IMG/VR virus record: IMGVR_UViG_3300031624_000004
Span: 1-40,802 of that record
Source: a virus
Length of the DNA: 40,802 nucleotides
Direction: 5' to 3' (one strand)
The position numbers and the translations under genes were made by a program. Below, in pieces: positions 1 through 8,300 of the stretch (its first letter is position 1; the number at the start of each line of letters is the position of its first letter). Below the pieces are notes generated by a model that saw only the letters and a program-made list of their open reading frames with translations, was not told where the DNA came from and made no database searches.

Positions 1-158
1 CTCTATCGGGGTCGTTGTAGGCTATTTCTAAAGTTTTTAAGATGCTTTCAGAGCTTACATCAGGTCTCCACGCCCTGTTAAACCACTCCCACTCTTTGAC
101 TTTTATCAGGTATTGAGTGGGGCAGAGTTCCGGGCCGGTTGAAGCCCCTGTCGTGACT
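1..158. repeat. terminal direct repeat, left copy
   Basis: Bases 1-158 match 40645-40802 with a single difference (A at 32, T at 40676). That difference is synonymous (ACT or ACA, Thr) in the minus-strand frame crossing the join. Either the assembly is circular and was cut with an overlap, or the virion DNA is terminally redundant. The open frame through the join supports a real continuous molecule. Confidence 0.95.
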
Positions 159-994
159 ACGGGGACTTGACACGCCTGAGCTTCGATAAGAGGAATTCCG
201 AACCCTTCACCTTTAGTCGGTAGGCAGAATAAGTCCATTCCCCTGTATCTATTGGCCATCATCTCATCGGAGACTTCACCCTTGAAATAGATGTCTGGCT
301 GTGTCCACTTTACCAACTTATCTAAACCGAGGTCTTTTATCGCCAATGGTAGGTAATTGTTGTTTTCCGTATCTAGGGGTGTAGAGCACAGGAATAACCT
401 GGCTTCTTCGTGCCTTTCGTGGAACTTCTTAAAAGCTACCGCTAAATTAACGAAGTTCTTTCTGTCGTCTGCGTAATTAACTCCTACAGAACCGATGATA
501 AAGTTGTCTTCCCACCCTAGAATTTTCCTCTCTTCAAGTCTTTTGTTTTCATCGGGAGAGAAGATTTTAGTATCTACACCGTGAGGGGCGTATAAACATT
601 CAAAACCAGCGTTCTCAATCTCCTTCTGGCCGTGTTTCGTGAGAGCTATTAGCATTAACGGGTCAGATAATGTTTTCCTGATAGATTCAGGGAGTTTTTC
701 AGTATCAAAAGGTGTGTAGGAAATCCACTTCTTGGGCATAGACGGTAAAGCATGGTTATCTAAAAGAGATATGATATAATCAACCTCTCCAGAGTCAACC
801 ATCCTATTCAAGACTTCGACATCCATACCCTGGATAGTAGGTATTCCTTCCCAGATTACTTTTCCGGTATGGAAGTGTTTACAAGCGACAGTAACCTCAT
901 GTCCTTCGTTTATAAGTCTGGGTACGATTTCCCTTGTTACTAATCCGTAGCCGGTCGGAGCCCAGGGAGCCACGCTGAGCCAAATTAGCTTCAT
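1..994 (-). CDS. glycosyltransferase family 4 domain, N-terminal half of a glycosyltransferase-methyltransferase fusion
   Basis: Translation from ATG at 994 stays open to base 1. It then continues in the same frame from 40644 to a stop at 39671, giving about 655 residues in all. Residues 1-330 look like a GT-B fold enzyme. A nucleotide-sugar-binding part near the C-terminal side carries the EGFGIPLIE element (residues 263-271), the EX7E signature of family 4 glycosyltransferases. The rest of the protein is a SAM methyltransferase (see 39671-40802). The start codon overlaps the stop of the 44-residue gene upstream (TAATG), so translation is probably coupled. A role in modifying a virion protein or the host envelope is plausible, because the gene lies among structural genes. 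The sugar donor and target are unknown. Confidence 0.85.
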   Translation of the reverse strand, partial: MKLIWLSVAPWAPTGYGLVTREIVPRLINEGHEVTVACKHFHTGKVIWEGIPTIQGMDVEVLNRMVDSGEVDYIISLLDNHALPSMPKKWISYTPFDTEKLPESIRKTLSDPLMLIALTKHGQKEIENAGFECLYAPHGVDTKIFSPDENKRLEERKILGWEDNFIIGSVGVNYADDRKNFVNLAVAFKKFHERHEEARLFLCSTPLDTENNNYLPLAIKDLGLDKLVKWTQPDIYFKGEVSDEMMANRYRGMDLFCLPTKGEGFGIPLIEAQACQVPVVTTGASTGPELCPTQYLIKVKEWEWFNRAWRPDVSSESILKTLEIAYNDPDR

Positions 995-1128
995 TACTTA
1001 CCTTTCTTGTGGACTCCGTGTATCTTGCCGGAGTTTATAGATTTATAGAACACCTCTTTGCCCTTTTTCGCCCCATATTCCTTTTTCATTTCCCTGAGTA
1101 TCTTTTCGCCCTTTTTCGTTAGAGGCAT
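994..1128 (-). CDS. small basic phage protein (44 aa)
   Basis: This is a 44-residue lysine-rich product with the core EYGAKKGKEVFYKS and a GKIHG tail. Very short proteins of this kind (MKKEYG, KKG, VFY, GKI) are common in tailed-phage genomes, usually beside structural genes, and have no known function. The site AAGGGGGA precedes the ATG by about 7 bases. The stop codon shares one base with the glycosyltransferase start. No membrane segment or cysteine pair is present. Confidence 0.7.
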   Translation of the reverse strand: MPLTKKGEKILREMKKEYGAKKGKEVFYKSINSGKIHGVHKKGK

Positions 1129-1139
1129 ATCAATCCCCC

Positions 1140-1310
1140 TTAATCCACGTCCACTTCACTCAAATCCACGTCAGCAATAAGCGAAGTACCGAGTGTGATT
1201 TTCTTGAGTTCTACGATGCCCTCTTGAAGGTCTTTTACAGCATCTTCTATTGCATTTAGTTTTTTTATAACGGCAGGGTCTATTTCCACGGGTATTGTAA
1301 AATTCGCCAT
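1140..1310 (-). CDS. small coiled-coil protein (56 aa)
   Basis: A 56-residue acidic product. Residues 13-37 (ending in DAVKDLQEGIVELKK) have heptad spacing of hydrophobic residues and probably form a helix or coiled coil. The GAGGTGA ribosome site is well placed before the ATG at 1310. The gene sits between the hairpin at 1341 and the 44-residue gene, with 11 bases to the latter. I do not recognise the family. A short virion or assembly component is possible from context only. Confidence 0.65.
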   Translation of the reverse strand: MANFTIPVEIDPAVIKKLNAIEDAVKDLQEGIVELKKITLGTSLIADVDLSEVDVD

Positions 1311-1340
1311 GTCATCACCTCATTTCTTTCCGATATAATC

Positions 1341-1367
1341 AAGGGGGTGGGGTTTTCCCACCCCCTT
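1341..1367 (-). terminator. GC-rich hairpin in the late operon
   Basis: AAGGGGGTGGG (1341-1351) and CCCACCCCCTT (1357-1367) form a perfect 11-bp stem with a 5-base loop, in the gap between the 230-residue gene and the 56-residue gene. No clear T-run follows on either strand. It may be a weak terminator, an RNA-processing site or an mRNA stabiliser rather than a full stop. Confidence 0.55.
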
Positions 1368-1448
1368 ATTACGCTTCCACTACAGAAACTATACGTTGAT
1401 TTCCACGCTCAACAATTAAAGGCGCAGTTTATTCAGTTTTTAGGCTAT

Positions 1449-2141
1449 TTAACTAACCGGCATCCATGAACTAGGAACGCACCCCACTACCAGAGAACCC
1501 ATACCACTAACGGCGATAGTGCCGCCCCAGTAGACAGCAATCTGGCAGGGGCCGGCGAGGATGCTAGGGACTGCGGGTTCGTAGACGGCGTTGAAGCGAA
1601 CATGGTCAACCGCAACACCGGCAGCCATCTCCTGTTGGAAGTACAGTATATCTGACATTACAGGGTCAGTGATGTCGGCTGTAACAGCACTAAAGGCTCT
1701 GCCAGGGAAGGCTCCGCCGCCGTCAAGAAGGTTGTCTGGAGTCTCTACGGTCAGGGTGCCTGTGGTAACCGGCGCCTGCGACCTATCACCGATTGCCAGT
1801 AGCTGAATGTCATCGGAAGCAGCATCAGCCAGTGATTGCAGGGATACCTGGAGGGACACCATCATAAGACTATAGCCAGCATCAACGCCTATCAGCATCT
1901 CTGGCATTTCCAGCTCAAGCGTAGTGCCTGCACCACCCCCGACTATCTGGGTAGGTTCGGCATCCGCGCCAAATGTTCCTACAGTTAACCGCCACAGTTT
2001 GCCCGCAAGGAGTAGCCGCTGCCGCCAGTCAGCAGTAAACAGTTGCCCCAAATTGGTCATTCTTGGATTTTCCATACCGGCTTCAAGGACACTTGGCGTT
2101 ACTTGTTCTACCTTTGCTTTTATTTCTTGTAAACTTGACAT
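1449..2141 (-). CDS. putative virion structural protein (230 aa)
   Basis: A 230-residue protein with no signal peptide or membrane segment. The N-terminal 30 residues are helical, and the rest is rich in G, T, V and A with alternating hydrophobic residues, as in beta-sandwich virion proteins. A strong AAAGGAG site precedes the ATG at 2141. It lies four genes downstream of the major capsid gene, in the same direction, and is followed by a GC-rich hairpin. A minor capsid, decoration or tail component is likely by position. I do not recognise the family. Confidence 0.6.
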   Translation of the reverse strand: MSSLQEIKAKVEQVTPSVLEAGMENPRMTNLGQLFTADWRQRLLLAGKLWRLTVGTFGADAEPTQIVGGGAGTTLELEMPEMLIGVDAGYSLMMVSLQVSLQSLADAASDDIQLLAIGDRSQAPVTTGTLTVETPDNLLDGGGAFPGRAFSAVTADITDPVMSDILYFQQEMAAGVAVDHVRFNAVYEPAVPSILAGPCQIAVYWGGTIAVSGMGSLVVGCVPSSWMPVS

Positions 2142-2198
2142 GGTTTTCTCCTTTATTTGATTTATCTACCTTGAGCTAAGTAGGCTTAAAGCCTGGAG

Positions 2199-2264
2199 TT
2201 ACTTGCTCAGGTTAGCTTGACTATCCGAACTCCACAGAAAGCCAAAACTATTCCTTATAGGCAT
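2199..2264 (-). CDS. possible 21-residue leader peptide
   Basis: A short frame from ATG 2264 to TAA 2199 has a good AAAAGGGGGTAA site just upstream. It fills most of the gap between the 105-residue and 230-residue genes. Just after it, the minus strand can fold the small hairpin AGGCT-TTA-AGCCT. Coding status is uncertain because the product is tiny and has no recognisable feature. Confidence 0.3.
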   Translation of the reverse strand: MPIRNSFGFLWSSDSQANLSK

Positions 2265-2278
2265 TTACCCCCTTTTGA

Positions 2279-2596
2279 TTATTCAGTTACGGATATATCT
2301 GGGTCGCCATAGTCACCACCCATCTCCTCAAGAGCCTCAGTGATGGACTCAAGGCTGTATTCCCCATCTTCAAGAAAAGAATCATCGAGAATATCACGGC
2401 TTATCAGAGTCCTTATAAGAACGGCTGTAAGGTTAGCTAGGGCGGTGATGGCTTGTACTTGAACATAGGTGAGACTGGGAATATCCGCAGCCCTTAGAAC
2501 CCTAGCTATGGAATGTTGGGTTTTCTTTCCGTCAATCTCAACGATGATGTATCCAGGCTCTCCATAGACTCTCGTTCCCGTCATTTTTTCGTCCAT
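2279..2596 (-). CDS. uncharacterised late protein (105 aa)
   Basis: An acidic 105-residue product, mainly helical after an N-terminal beta hairpin (RVYGEPGYIIVEIDG). The C-terminal third is strongly acidic (EALEEMGGDYGDPDISVTE). The start at 2596 has a GAGGTAAAC site. It follows the 55-residue gene by about 10 bases in the capsid cluster. Small acidic proteins here are often head-completion or assembly factors, but no family match is visible and the role is open. Confidence 0.6.
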   Translation of the reverse strand: MDEKMTGTRVYGEPGYIIVEIDGKKTQHSIARVLRAADIPSLTYVQVQAITALANLTAVLIRTLISRDILDDSFLEDGEYSLESITEALEEMGGDYGDPDISVTE

Positions 2597-2606
2597 GTTT
2601 ACCTCG

Positions 2607-2774
2607 CTATTTCCTCTTAGCCTTTTTCGCTCTGGGATGCACTGGTTTTCGACACCATATCACCCACCCGTCAACGCCCCATGTGACCGCGAACGGCTCT
2701 CCACTGGAAGGTTTGTAGTCAGCTTCAAGGACTTTCTTAACGTTGTACCGTTCCACTTTAGTAGATTCCGTCAT
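2607..2774 (-). CDS. small basic protein (55 aa)
   Basis: The frame ends in a run of basic residues (RAKKAKRK) and has a Trp-rich middle (TWGVDGWVIWC). I take ATG at 2774. A GTG at 2792 would add six residues, and neither has a convincing ribosome site. The start overlaps the end of the cement-like gene, suggesting coupled translation. The basic tail could contact DNA or another structural protein. Function unknown. Confidence 0.5.
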   Translation of the reverse strand: MTESTKVERYNVKKVLEADYKPSSGEPFAVTWGVDGWVIWCRKPVHPRAKKAKRK

Positions 2775-3201
2775 CGTCAACTTGCCCGACACCTACATTG
2801 ATTGAGTAGAAGCGGCTTATGGAACTGTCGCCGGCCGCCGCCCGTGTGATAACGGAACGTAGATACTTTTTCTGTGTGGCAACCCGTCTTACCATCTTTA
2901 TTGCCGCCTGGTGTGTGGCGTCAGCCTGGGTGATTGTCGGGAAGGTGGCAACCGTTATATACCCGGTAGCTAGAGTGTCCGATGCCTCGATGGTGACTAC
3001 ATGAGTACCTCCACCTGCAGTAGTTCCGGTATCGGCGGTTGCTATTACCTCAATCGGAATACCCTCCATTGGGCACTTGTCAATCTGGACTACTACCTGC
3101 CCGGTTGTGGCGTCCCTGGTCAAAGTAGTCCATCCGGCCTCGGTTGAGGTTACTGCCGTGATTGCAGTCTTTAGTTTCAACAGGTCATCTTTTACAGTCA
3201 T
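2758..3201 (-). CDS. Bbp16-like capsid cement/decoration protein (147 aa)
   Basis: A 147-residue protein with a helical start, then beta-rich sequence: IPIEVIATADTGT, HVVTIEASDTL and YITVATFPTITQ. It then has MVRRVATQKKYLRSVITRA and a Gly-Val tail (SINVGVGQ). The order of G-x-P-I-x-V, a TFPTIT-like strand and a K-K-Y-L-R strand resembles Bbp16-type cement proteins of BPP-1-like podoviruses. It lies directly downstream of the major capsid gene, as that assignment predicts. The match is by pattern only. It could be a different decoration protein. The GGAGAAAAGAAA site supports the start. Confidence 0.5.
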   Translation of the reverse strand: MTVKDDLLKLKTAITAVTSTEAGWTTLTRDATTGQVVVQIDKCPMEGIPIEVIATADTGTTAGGGTHVVTIEASDTLATGYITVATFPTITQADATHQAAIKMVRRVATQKKYLRSVITRAAAGDSSISRFYSINVGVGQVDDDGIY

Positions 3202-3222
3202 TTTCTTTTCTCCTTATTTTAT

Positions 3223-4185
3223 TTAGGTGTGGCGGATACCGTAAAGACGTGCTATCGACCTTTTGTTAATCAGGGCGAGACCTACAGGCCAGTTAACGTT
3301 GGTGCGGTAAGTAACCTGGTCTTCCAACAAACCGGCGTTCTTGACTTCGAGCTTGTGTTTCTGGATGCCCCAGAAGTCCGTGCCTTCACCGACTTTAACG
3401 GCGTAGATTGAGAAGTAGTCGCTACCCGCTACGCCTGCTACGTCTTCGTCTGCCATGACCTTTGTGGACTGGTCGGCATTTACACCCATGTCGTAGATGG
3501 GAATATTACCTCCCCACATGGTTACTAAATTGCCAAACTGGTCTTTCGTTTTATCCAGTACATCGGCAATTCTGAGTGCCTGGTTGATTTTGCGAAGGCC
3601 GATGTCGTTAGTACACATGAAGGTCGGCTTATGCCCGTCAATCGCATAGGTGAGTTTGTCCATCTCGGCCAGGAAGTCCAGGGCGTGCGCCTGGGTATCG
3701 GTGATAAGGTTCCCGGCGGTTGCCGATAGAATTTTCTGGGCAGACATATCACTACGGTTACAACGAACTTTCAACCCGTCAAAGTCGTCTTCATCGGAGA
3801 CGATAGAGCCGTTAATGAAGCTGTCGGTAAACTCGTATGCCATTGCCTTTACCTTCATTATTTGCTGGAGTGTCCGTATGTCCTCGATTGTCTGATTGTC
3901 CTCAACCATCTCCTTGTCTACGTCTATGTTGCCGCCAATGAGAGACAGACCTTCGGAAATGGGTTCGGTCGTACCAGTCGAGGAAGTCCACGCAGCATTC
4001 AGCTTTCTACGGGCTACACTGGGAAGGGTCTGGATACGCACCATCTTCTTATGGAGTGAGCCGATGGTTTCCCAGGGAATGTATTTCATCGGCTGGCTTT
4101 CCTCGTAAAGTGTCCTTGCCACCGATTTCACCCCTGGGTCTTTTGCTATCTTTGCGAACTCTACTAGAGTAAAAGTTCCTGCCAT
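3223..4185 (-). CDS. major capsid protein, HK97-fold type
   Basis: This 320-residue product has the size and layout of an unprocessed HK97-fold coat protein. It has a helical N-terminus, then ARRKLNAAWTSSTGTTEPISEGL, a long spine-like helix (residues about 95-125, DNQTIEDIRTLQQIMKVKA), and the FDGLKVRC segment often seen after the spine helix. A beta-rich C-terminal half follows. A scaffold-like gene lies just upstream and a cement-like gene just downstream, the usual head order. The ribosome site is AGGAGG. There is no delta domain, so a separate scaffold is expected, and the gene at 4201-4878 fits. Confidence 0.8.
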   Translation of the reverse strand: MAGTFTLVEFAKIAKDPGVKSVARTLYEESQPMKYIPWETIGSLHKKMVRIQTLPSVARRKLNAAWTSSTGTTEPISEGLSLIGGNIDVDKEMVEDNQTIEDIRTLQQIMKVKAMAYEFTDSFINGSIVSDEDDFDGLKVRCNRSDMSAQKILSATAGNLITDTQAHALDFLAEMDKLTYAIDGHKPTFMCTNDIGLRKINQALRIADVLDKTKDQFGNLVTMWGGNIPIYDMGVNADQSTKVMADEDVAGVAGSDYFSIYAVKVGEGTDFWGIQKHKLEVKNAGLLEDQVTYRTNVNWPVGLALINKRSIARLYGIRHT

Positions 4186-4200
4186 TTTCTTTGGCCTCCT

Positions 4201-4878
4201 TTATTTCTTTGCATAGAATTTACGTGCTAATTCCTTAGCGGAAAGATTGGAATCATCCTCCACCGCTCCCCCAGTTCCCGGCCCCGCATCGAAAGACTCA
4301 GGTTTTACCTCTCGTTTTTCCTCTCTTGCTGCTTTTATAGCCAGGTCTGCGGCCTTCTGATACATTTCCAAAGGGTTCTTTATGCTGGTATCCGAAAGCA
4401 ATAGTTTGGGGTCAATGCCATACTTCTCACCGAGGTCACTTGCCAGTGTTATACGCCCAAGTTGTTCCGCCTGTTGCCTCTGATTCCGTATAGTCTGTTC
4501 AAGTTGCGCAATCTCCTGACGCTTTTCCCTTTTGCGGTCAGCCTCATCTTGAGTTATGTCACCAGCCGCTACAGCCTCAGCATCCTTAGCTTGAGCCTTT
4601 TCCTCCACAGCCTGTAAACGTGCCAGCTCCTGTTGCATAGTCAGTTGACCCGCCAACTTCTTGTACTGTTCGGTTTCGGCCTGCGCTTTGGACATTACGT
4701 CAGCTTCACGCTTGGCGACCTCTTCCTCGGTGTAAGTCTTGACTGGTTCGGCGGTGGGTTCGGACGGTTCTACCTCTGCCCCAGATTGAGTATCTTCCGG
4801 TTCAACCTTTGGTTGAGTTTCCCCATCCTCTGGTTTTTCTGGAATTAACTCAGCTTGAGACTCTTTGTTTTCGTCCAT
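4201..4878 (-). CDS. capsid scaffolding-like protein (225 aa)
   Basis: A 225-residue, highly charged protein. Residues 1-55 are acidic and low in complexity (EPEDTQSG, EPSEPTAEP). Residues 55-140 are a long coiled coil rich in E, K, Q and A, and the C-terminus is basic and ends KFYAKK. Acidic tail, coiled coil and basic C-terminus directly before the major capsid gene is the typical profile of a phage scaffold, whose C-terminus binds coat protein. No protease motif is visible, so it is probably not a protease-scaffold fusion. The spacing to the capsid gene is 15 bases. Confidence 0.72.
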   Translation of the reverse strand: MDENKESQAELIPEKPEDGETQPKVEPEDTQSGAEVEPSEPTAEPVKTYTEEEVAKREADVMSKAQAETEQYKKLAGQLTMQQELARLQAVEEKAQAKDAEAVAAGDITQDEADRKREKRQEIAQLEQTIRNQRQQAEQLGRITLASDLGEKYGIDPKLLLSDTSIKNPLEMYQKAADLAIKAAREEKREVKPESFDAGPGTGGAVEDDSNLSAKELARKFYAKK

Positions 4879-4911
4879 GATTCACTTCTCCTTTTATTTA
4901 TTACTTTGTTA

Positions 4912-4940
4912 TTGATTTATATACACCAATGGTGTATAGT
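4912..4940 (+). promoter_or_regulatory. moron promoter with 19-bp palindromic operator
   Basis: TTGATT (4912-4917), 17 bases, then TATAGT (4935-4940), on the strand opposite to the surrounding late genes. A 19-bp palindrome, TATACACC-AAT-GGTGTATA (4920-4938), fills the spacer and overlaps the -10 box, as repressor operators do. The predicted start of transcription is about two bases before the ATG at 4949, so the mRNA would be nearly leaderless. Confidence 0.7.
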
Positions 4941-4948
4941 TACATTAG

Positions 4949-5086
4949 ATGTTTACTAAGGACGGCAAGGTTTACAGGATATTCCACTGTTTACGGTGTG
5001 ATAGAGATTTTCAGAGTACCCAGAACCCACCTAAACGATGCGGTAAGTGTAAAAACCCCTACTGGAATAAGGAGAGGAAAAGATGA
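4949..5086 (+). CDS. zinc-ribbon protein of the plus-strand moron (45 aa)
   Basis: A 45-residue protein with CLRCDRDFQ near residue 14 and CGKCKNPYWNKERK near residue 31. The two CxxC knuckles and the C-terminal NPYWNK form a zinc-ribbon type that recurs in this genome (compare 31851-31997). No ribosome site precedes the ATG, in keeping with a leaderless transcript from the promoter at 4912-4940. Its TGA overlaps the ATG of the next gene (ATGA). It probably binds DNA or RNA or mediates protein contacts. The target is unknown. Confidence 0.7.
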   Translation: MFTKDGKVYRIFHCLRCDRDFQSTQNPPKRCGKCKNPYWNKERKR

Positions 5087-5388
5087 TAACTTGCGAGATT
5101 TGTCAAAAAAAAGTATGGGAAAGAAGCCCTTATTCTGAAACACATGACTGGTGTAAAGAATGTGGTATATTAGAAATGGCGAAAGCCACAATATTAGAAG
5201 TGAAATATCTAGCCCGTAAAAGGTTCCGTGATGGATTCTCTGATAACCCATACGGGGAACCTCGTCGTACACAAGACCCCTTACGGAGAGCAAAGGCACT
5301 CACTTATGATGAAGAAATTGACGCACTGGTAAAGGAAAGACTTTGCCCCTATTGTGGTCAATTTATAAGAGGCGATACTGACTGGTAA
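5083..5388 (+). CDS. cysteine-rich zinc-binding protein (101 aa)
   Basis: A 101-residue product with CEIC (4-7), CKEC (24-27) and CPYC (88-91), probably one or two zinc sites, and a basic middle (KYLARKRFRDGF). It is translated from the ATGA overlap with the 45-residue gene, behind the GGAGAGGAAAAG site. It ends one base before the convergent stop of the 1669-residue virion gene. With its partner it forms a two-gene moron transcribed against the late operon. No enzymatic motif is seen, so a regulatory or host-interaction role is an inference. Confidence 0.7.
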   Translation: MITCEICQKKVWERSPYSETHDWCKECGILEMAKATILEVKYLARKRFRDGFSDNPYGEPRRTQDPLRRAKALTYDEEIDALVKERLCPYCGQFIRGDTDW

Positions 5389-8300
5389 CTATTTTTTACT
5401 TTGTTCTGCAACCATCCTTTCAAATAGCTGCCGCATGGTTTGTTTGTACCAGGTGTTAAAGTTCGTCTGCCCTAAAGGGTAACGTTCAAATAGTTTTCGG
5501 AGTGTTTCTATCTCTTGTACTGTCAATGGTTTCTGCTGATTCCAGACTTTATCAAACGCAAGGGCGGCAGGTCTCCCGCCTACATCACTGTTTATTATCT
5601 CATTCCACTGTTGAGTTGATGTTGTAGGTGTGGTCTGAGTAGGTTGCTCAGGTGATGCTATGTTAGTAGTAGATTCCTCCGCAAGCAGGCTCATAATAAA
5701 CCTTTCGGTAAGCGTAATTGACGTATCGGCTACTCCCGTTTCTTCCCTTACTTCCTGCTCTGCCTGCCATTTCTGCACAGCTTTAATTGTCTCAGGGTCT
5801 ATTCCGTTTTCTAGGATTAGTCTTCTGGCGATATTTATACCGGCTTCTGTCCTTATGGTTGTTACCTGCCCTACTATGAATAGCTTGGCATCTATTTCAG
5901 GGTTTTGCTCCCTGTAATCAGCACGGCTTATAACACTCTCGTCTTTCTTTTGTGCTGCCGCTAGTTCAATAGCATTAGACGGTATGTCAAAGTAATCATT
6001 TAACTCATCTCTCCACTTGTCACCATAAAGCCAAGAGGTATCAACAGGATATGCCCTACCGCCTACAAACTCAGTTGCGCTTCGTGTCCCCATCCCCGTT
6101 AAACCTCCACTCTCAGAACCCTCAAGGACAGCACTTTGTACCCAGATAGGGAGAAGGTTATCCGCTATCACCCTTTTGGTCAGACCTAACATTCCTTCCC
6201 CTACTCCTGTGATTCCGCCGTAGCCAGTTACGCCCTTTCCGGGTCTAGTAGGGTCGCCGATATAATCTTTACCCATTAGTATGTCATAGCCGGTACTCAA
6301 AACCGGCGAGAAATTACCTCGCATAAAGTTGTAAGCATGGTCAACAATTCTTTCGGGTTCTTTGACTATTTTCCCTAACAATGCAACCAAAGAACGTATT
6401 TTAGAACCAGGGCCGACTCTCTGCCCTGCTACATCCCATGTCACAAAAGTGCTCGTGTTTCTTATATCAAGATGATTCTTCACGCCTTCCCAACCTTCCC
6501 CTCTCATAAGGGTTATAGCAGTTGTTAAAGCCACTCCACCGGCTATCAAAGCCATGAGAGCCTTTCTCGCTTGGTCGCCCCTGATACCACCTCTCGCTAT
6601 ATCTGAAACCAGCGCAGCGATAGCCCTGTTATATCTCGGAGCTAATATAGCCGACGTTTCCGCGGCTCTCATGTGAGGGCTAACGCCTATCCTGGCACTT
6701 GAGGTTACGCCCCTTATTTCATTAATGAACTGCTCCACTTCGGCAGTCCTTTGCGGGGTTGTCGCCATATAGTCAAAAGACTTCCTTAGTTCAATACCAG
6801 CCGTATCTAATGCGGCTTCAAAGAATCTCTGGAAAGGTTCTAATAGGACATGGCCTATCTTGCCATACAACCTCGGAATATATAATGCAGCCTTTTTAGT
6901 GGCGGACTCGCCAACGTTTCCAGCTAGAGGGCTCTCGCCGGATAATAAACCACTAGTTCCAAAAGCCTCCGTGAACTCCGTCTGGCCGCCTTTGGAAAGT
7001 ATTAAGTTACGGCTTTTCTGGATAATATCGTTGTTGTTTGCTAGGTATTCCGCCTGTGCTTTGGAACCGAATAATGCTTTTACAGCCTCCGATACTGCCT
7101 TGACATATGTAACAGGAAAGCGGAATGGGAAGGTTATAAGCTGAATAGCCAAAGGCGAAAAGTCACCGGCCAGCATGAAATAGCGTCCGATAGAATTTGC
7201 CTTGTTTACTGCGGTTATGATTTTATCTATATCGCCATATTGGGAATTAAACGCCTTACTTAATATCTGCGCGGTCTCTTTTGCTTCCGGCCCGGTGAGT
7301 ATCTTCCCCGAAAAAGCCCCGGCTTGCACAGTAGCTTCTTGATAATGTGGTTTCATTGCCATTTCACGGGCTTGTACCCTGGCTAAAACAGCTTTATTCC
7401 ATGCGATAGTATTCTTGTCTATTAAAGTCTTTATCTTTTGAGTAAACGCCCGTACCCTCGGCCCGGTTTCTACACCAGCCCGTATATCTTTAATCAGGTT
7501 AGAAAGCTCCTGCGCTTCTTTGGGATAGTTACCTTCAAGGGTATTTACTAACTGCTCAGGAATACCACGCTCCCCACGCAATGCCCTATTAAGTGCCGCC
7601 AGCATCTGTTTGCTTTGGTAGAGTTTTACCCTCGCAGCTTGCGCCGCATCAATGAGTTCTTGTGGTGCGCCAGTTGTCCTGTAAGCAATGCGGTCTAGTA
7701 TCCAGTCGGTCATCTGCTTATCGGCAATCCTGTTGTAAGCACCTTTAATATTTAAGAATAGGGCTTCATCAGGGGGTAGGTATCGGAAACCTTGAGCAAC
7801 TGCCTCTCCAATATCTTTGAAATACCGCGACTTTTCCGCCCCCATCTTCGTGCCAGGTCTGCCGGGGCCGGGAGAACCGACATACGCCGACTCCATAATG
7901 TCGCCGGTATTGGGGTCTATCTTCGCCGCGACCCTTCTTCCAACATATTCCCCGCCTTCCTCAAAGAACAATTTATTAATTTCGATGCCGTTTCTTTCAA
8001 GCAAATCCAGCTTGTCAACTTCTAGTTCGTGAAAGCGGTTTGCCCACTCTAATTGTTGCGGGGTCATCTGTGGGGCGTATTTATTGCGATATGTTAAAAC
8101 CTCATCAAGTAAATGCCCTTGTAAATTCCCTTGAGTAATAGCACCATCTCTCAATTTTCCCCACACATTATCACGAGAACCTATTTTCTCAAGGTTAGAA
8201 AAAGCTCCGATGGCTTTATTAGCGCCCTCTTCTCTCAACGCAGCACGAGCTATGATTCCCTTTTGGGGGACTGTGTTCGCTACTCCGGCAGGGTTTAAGT

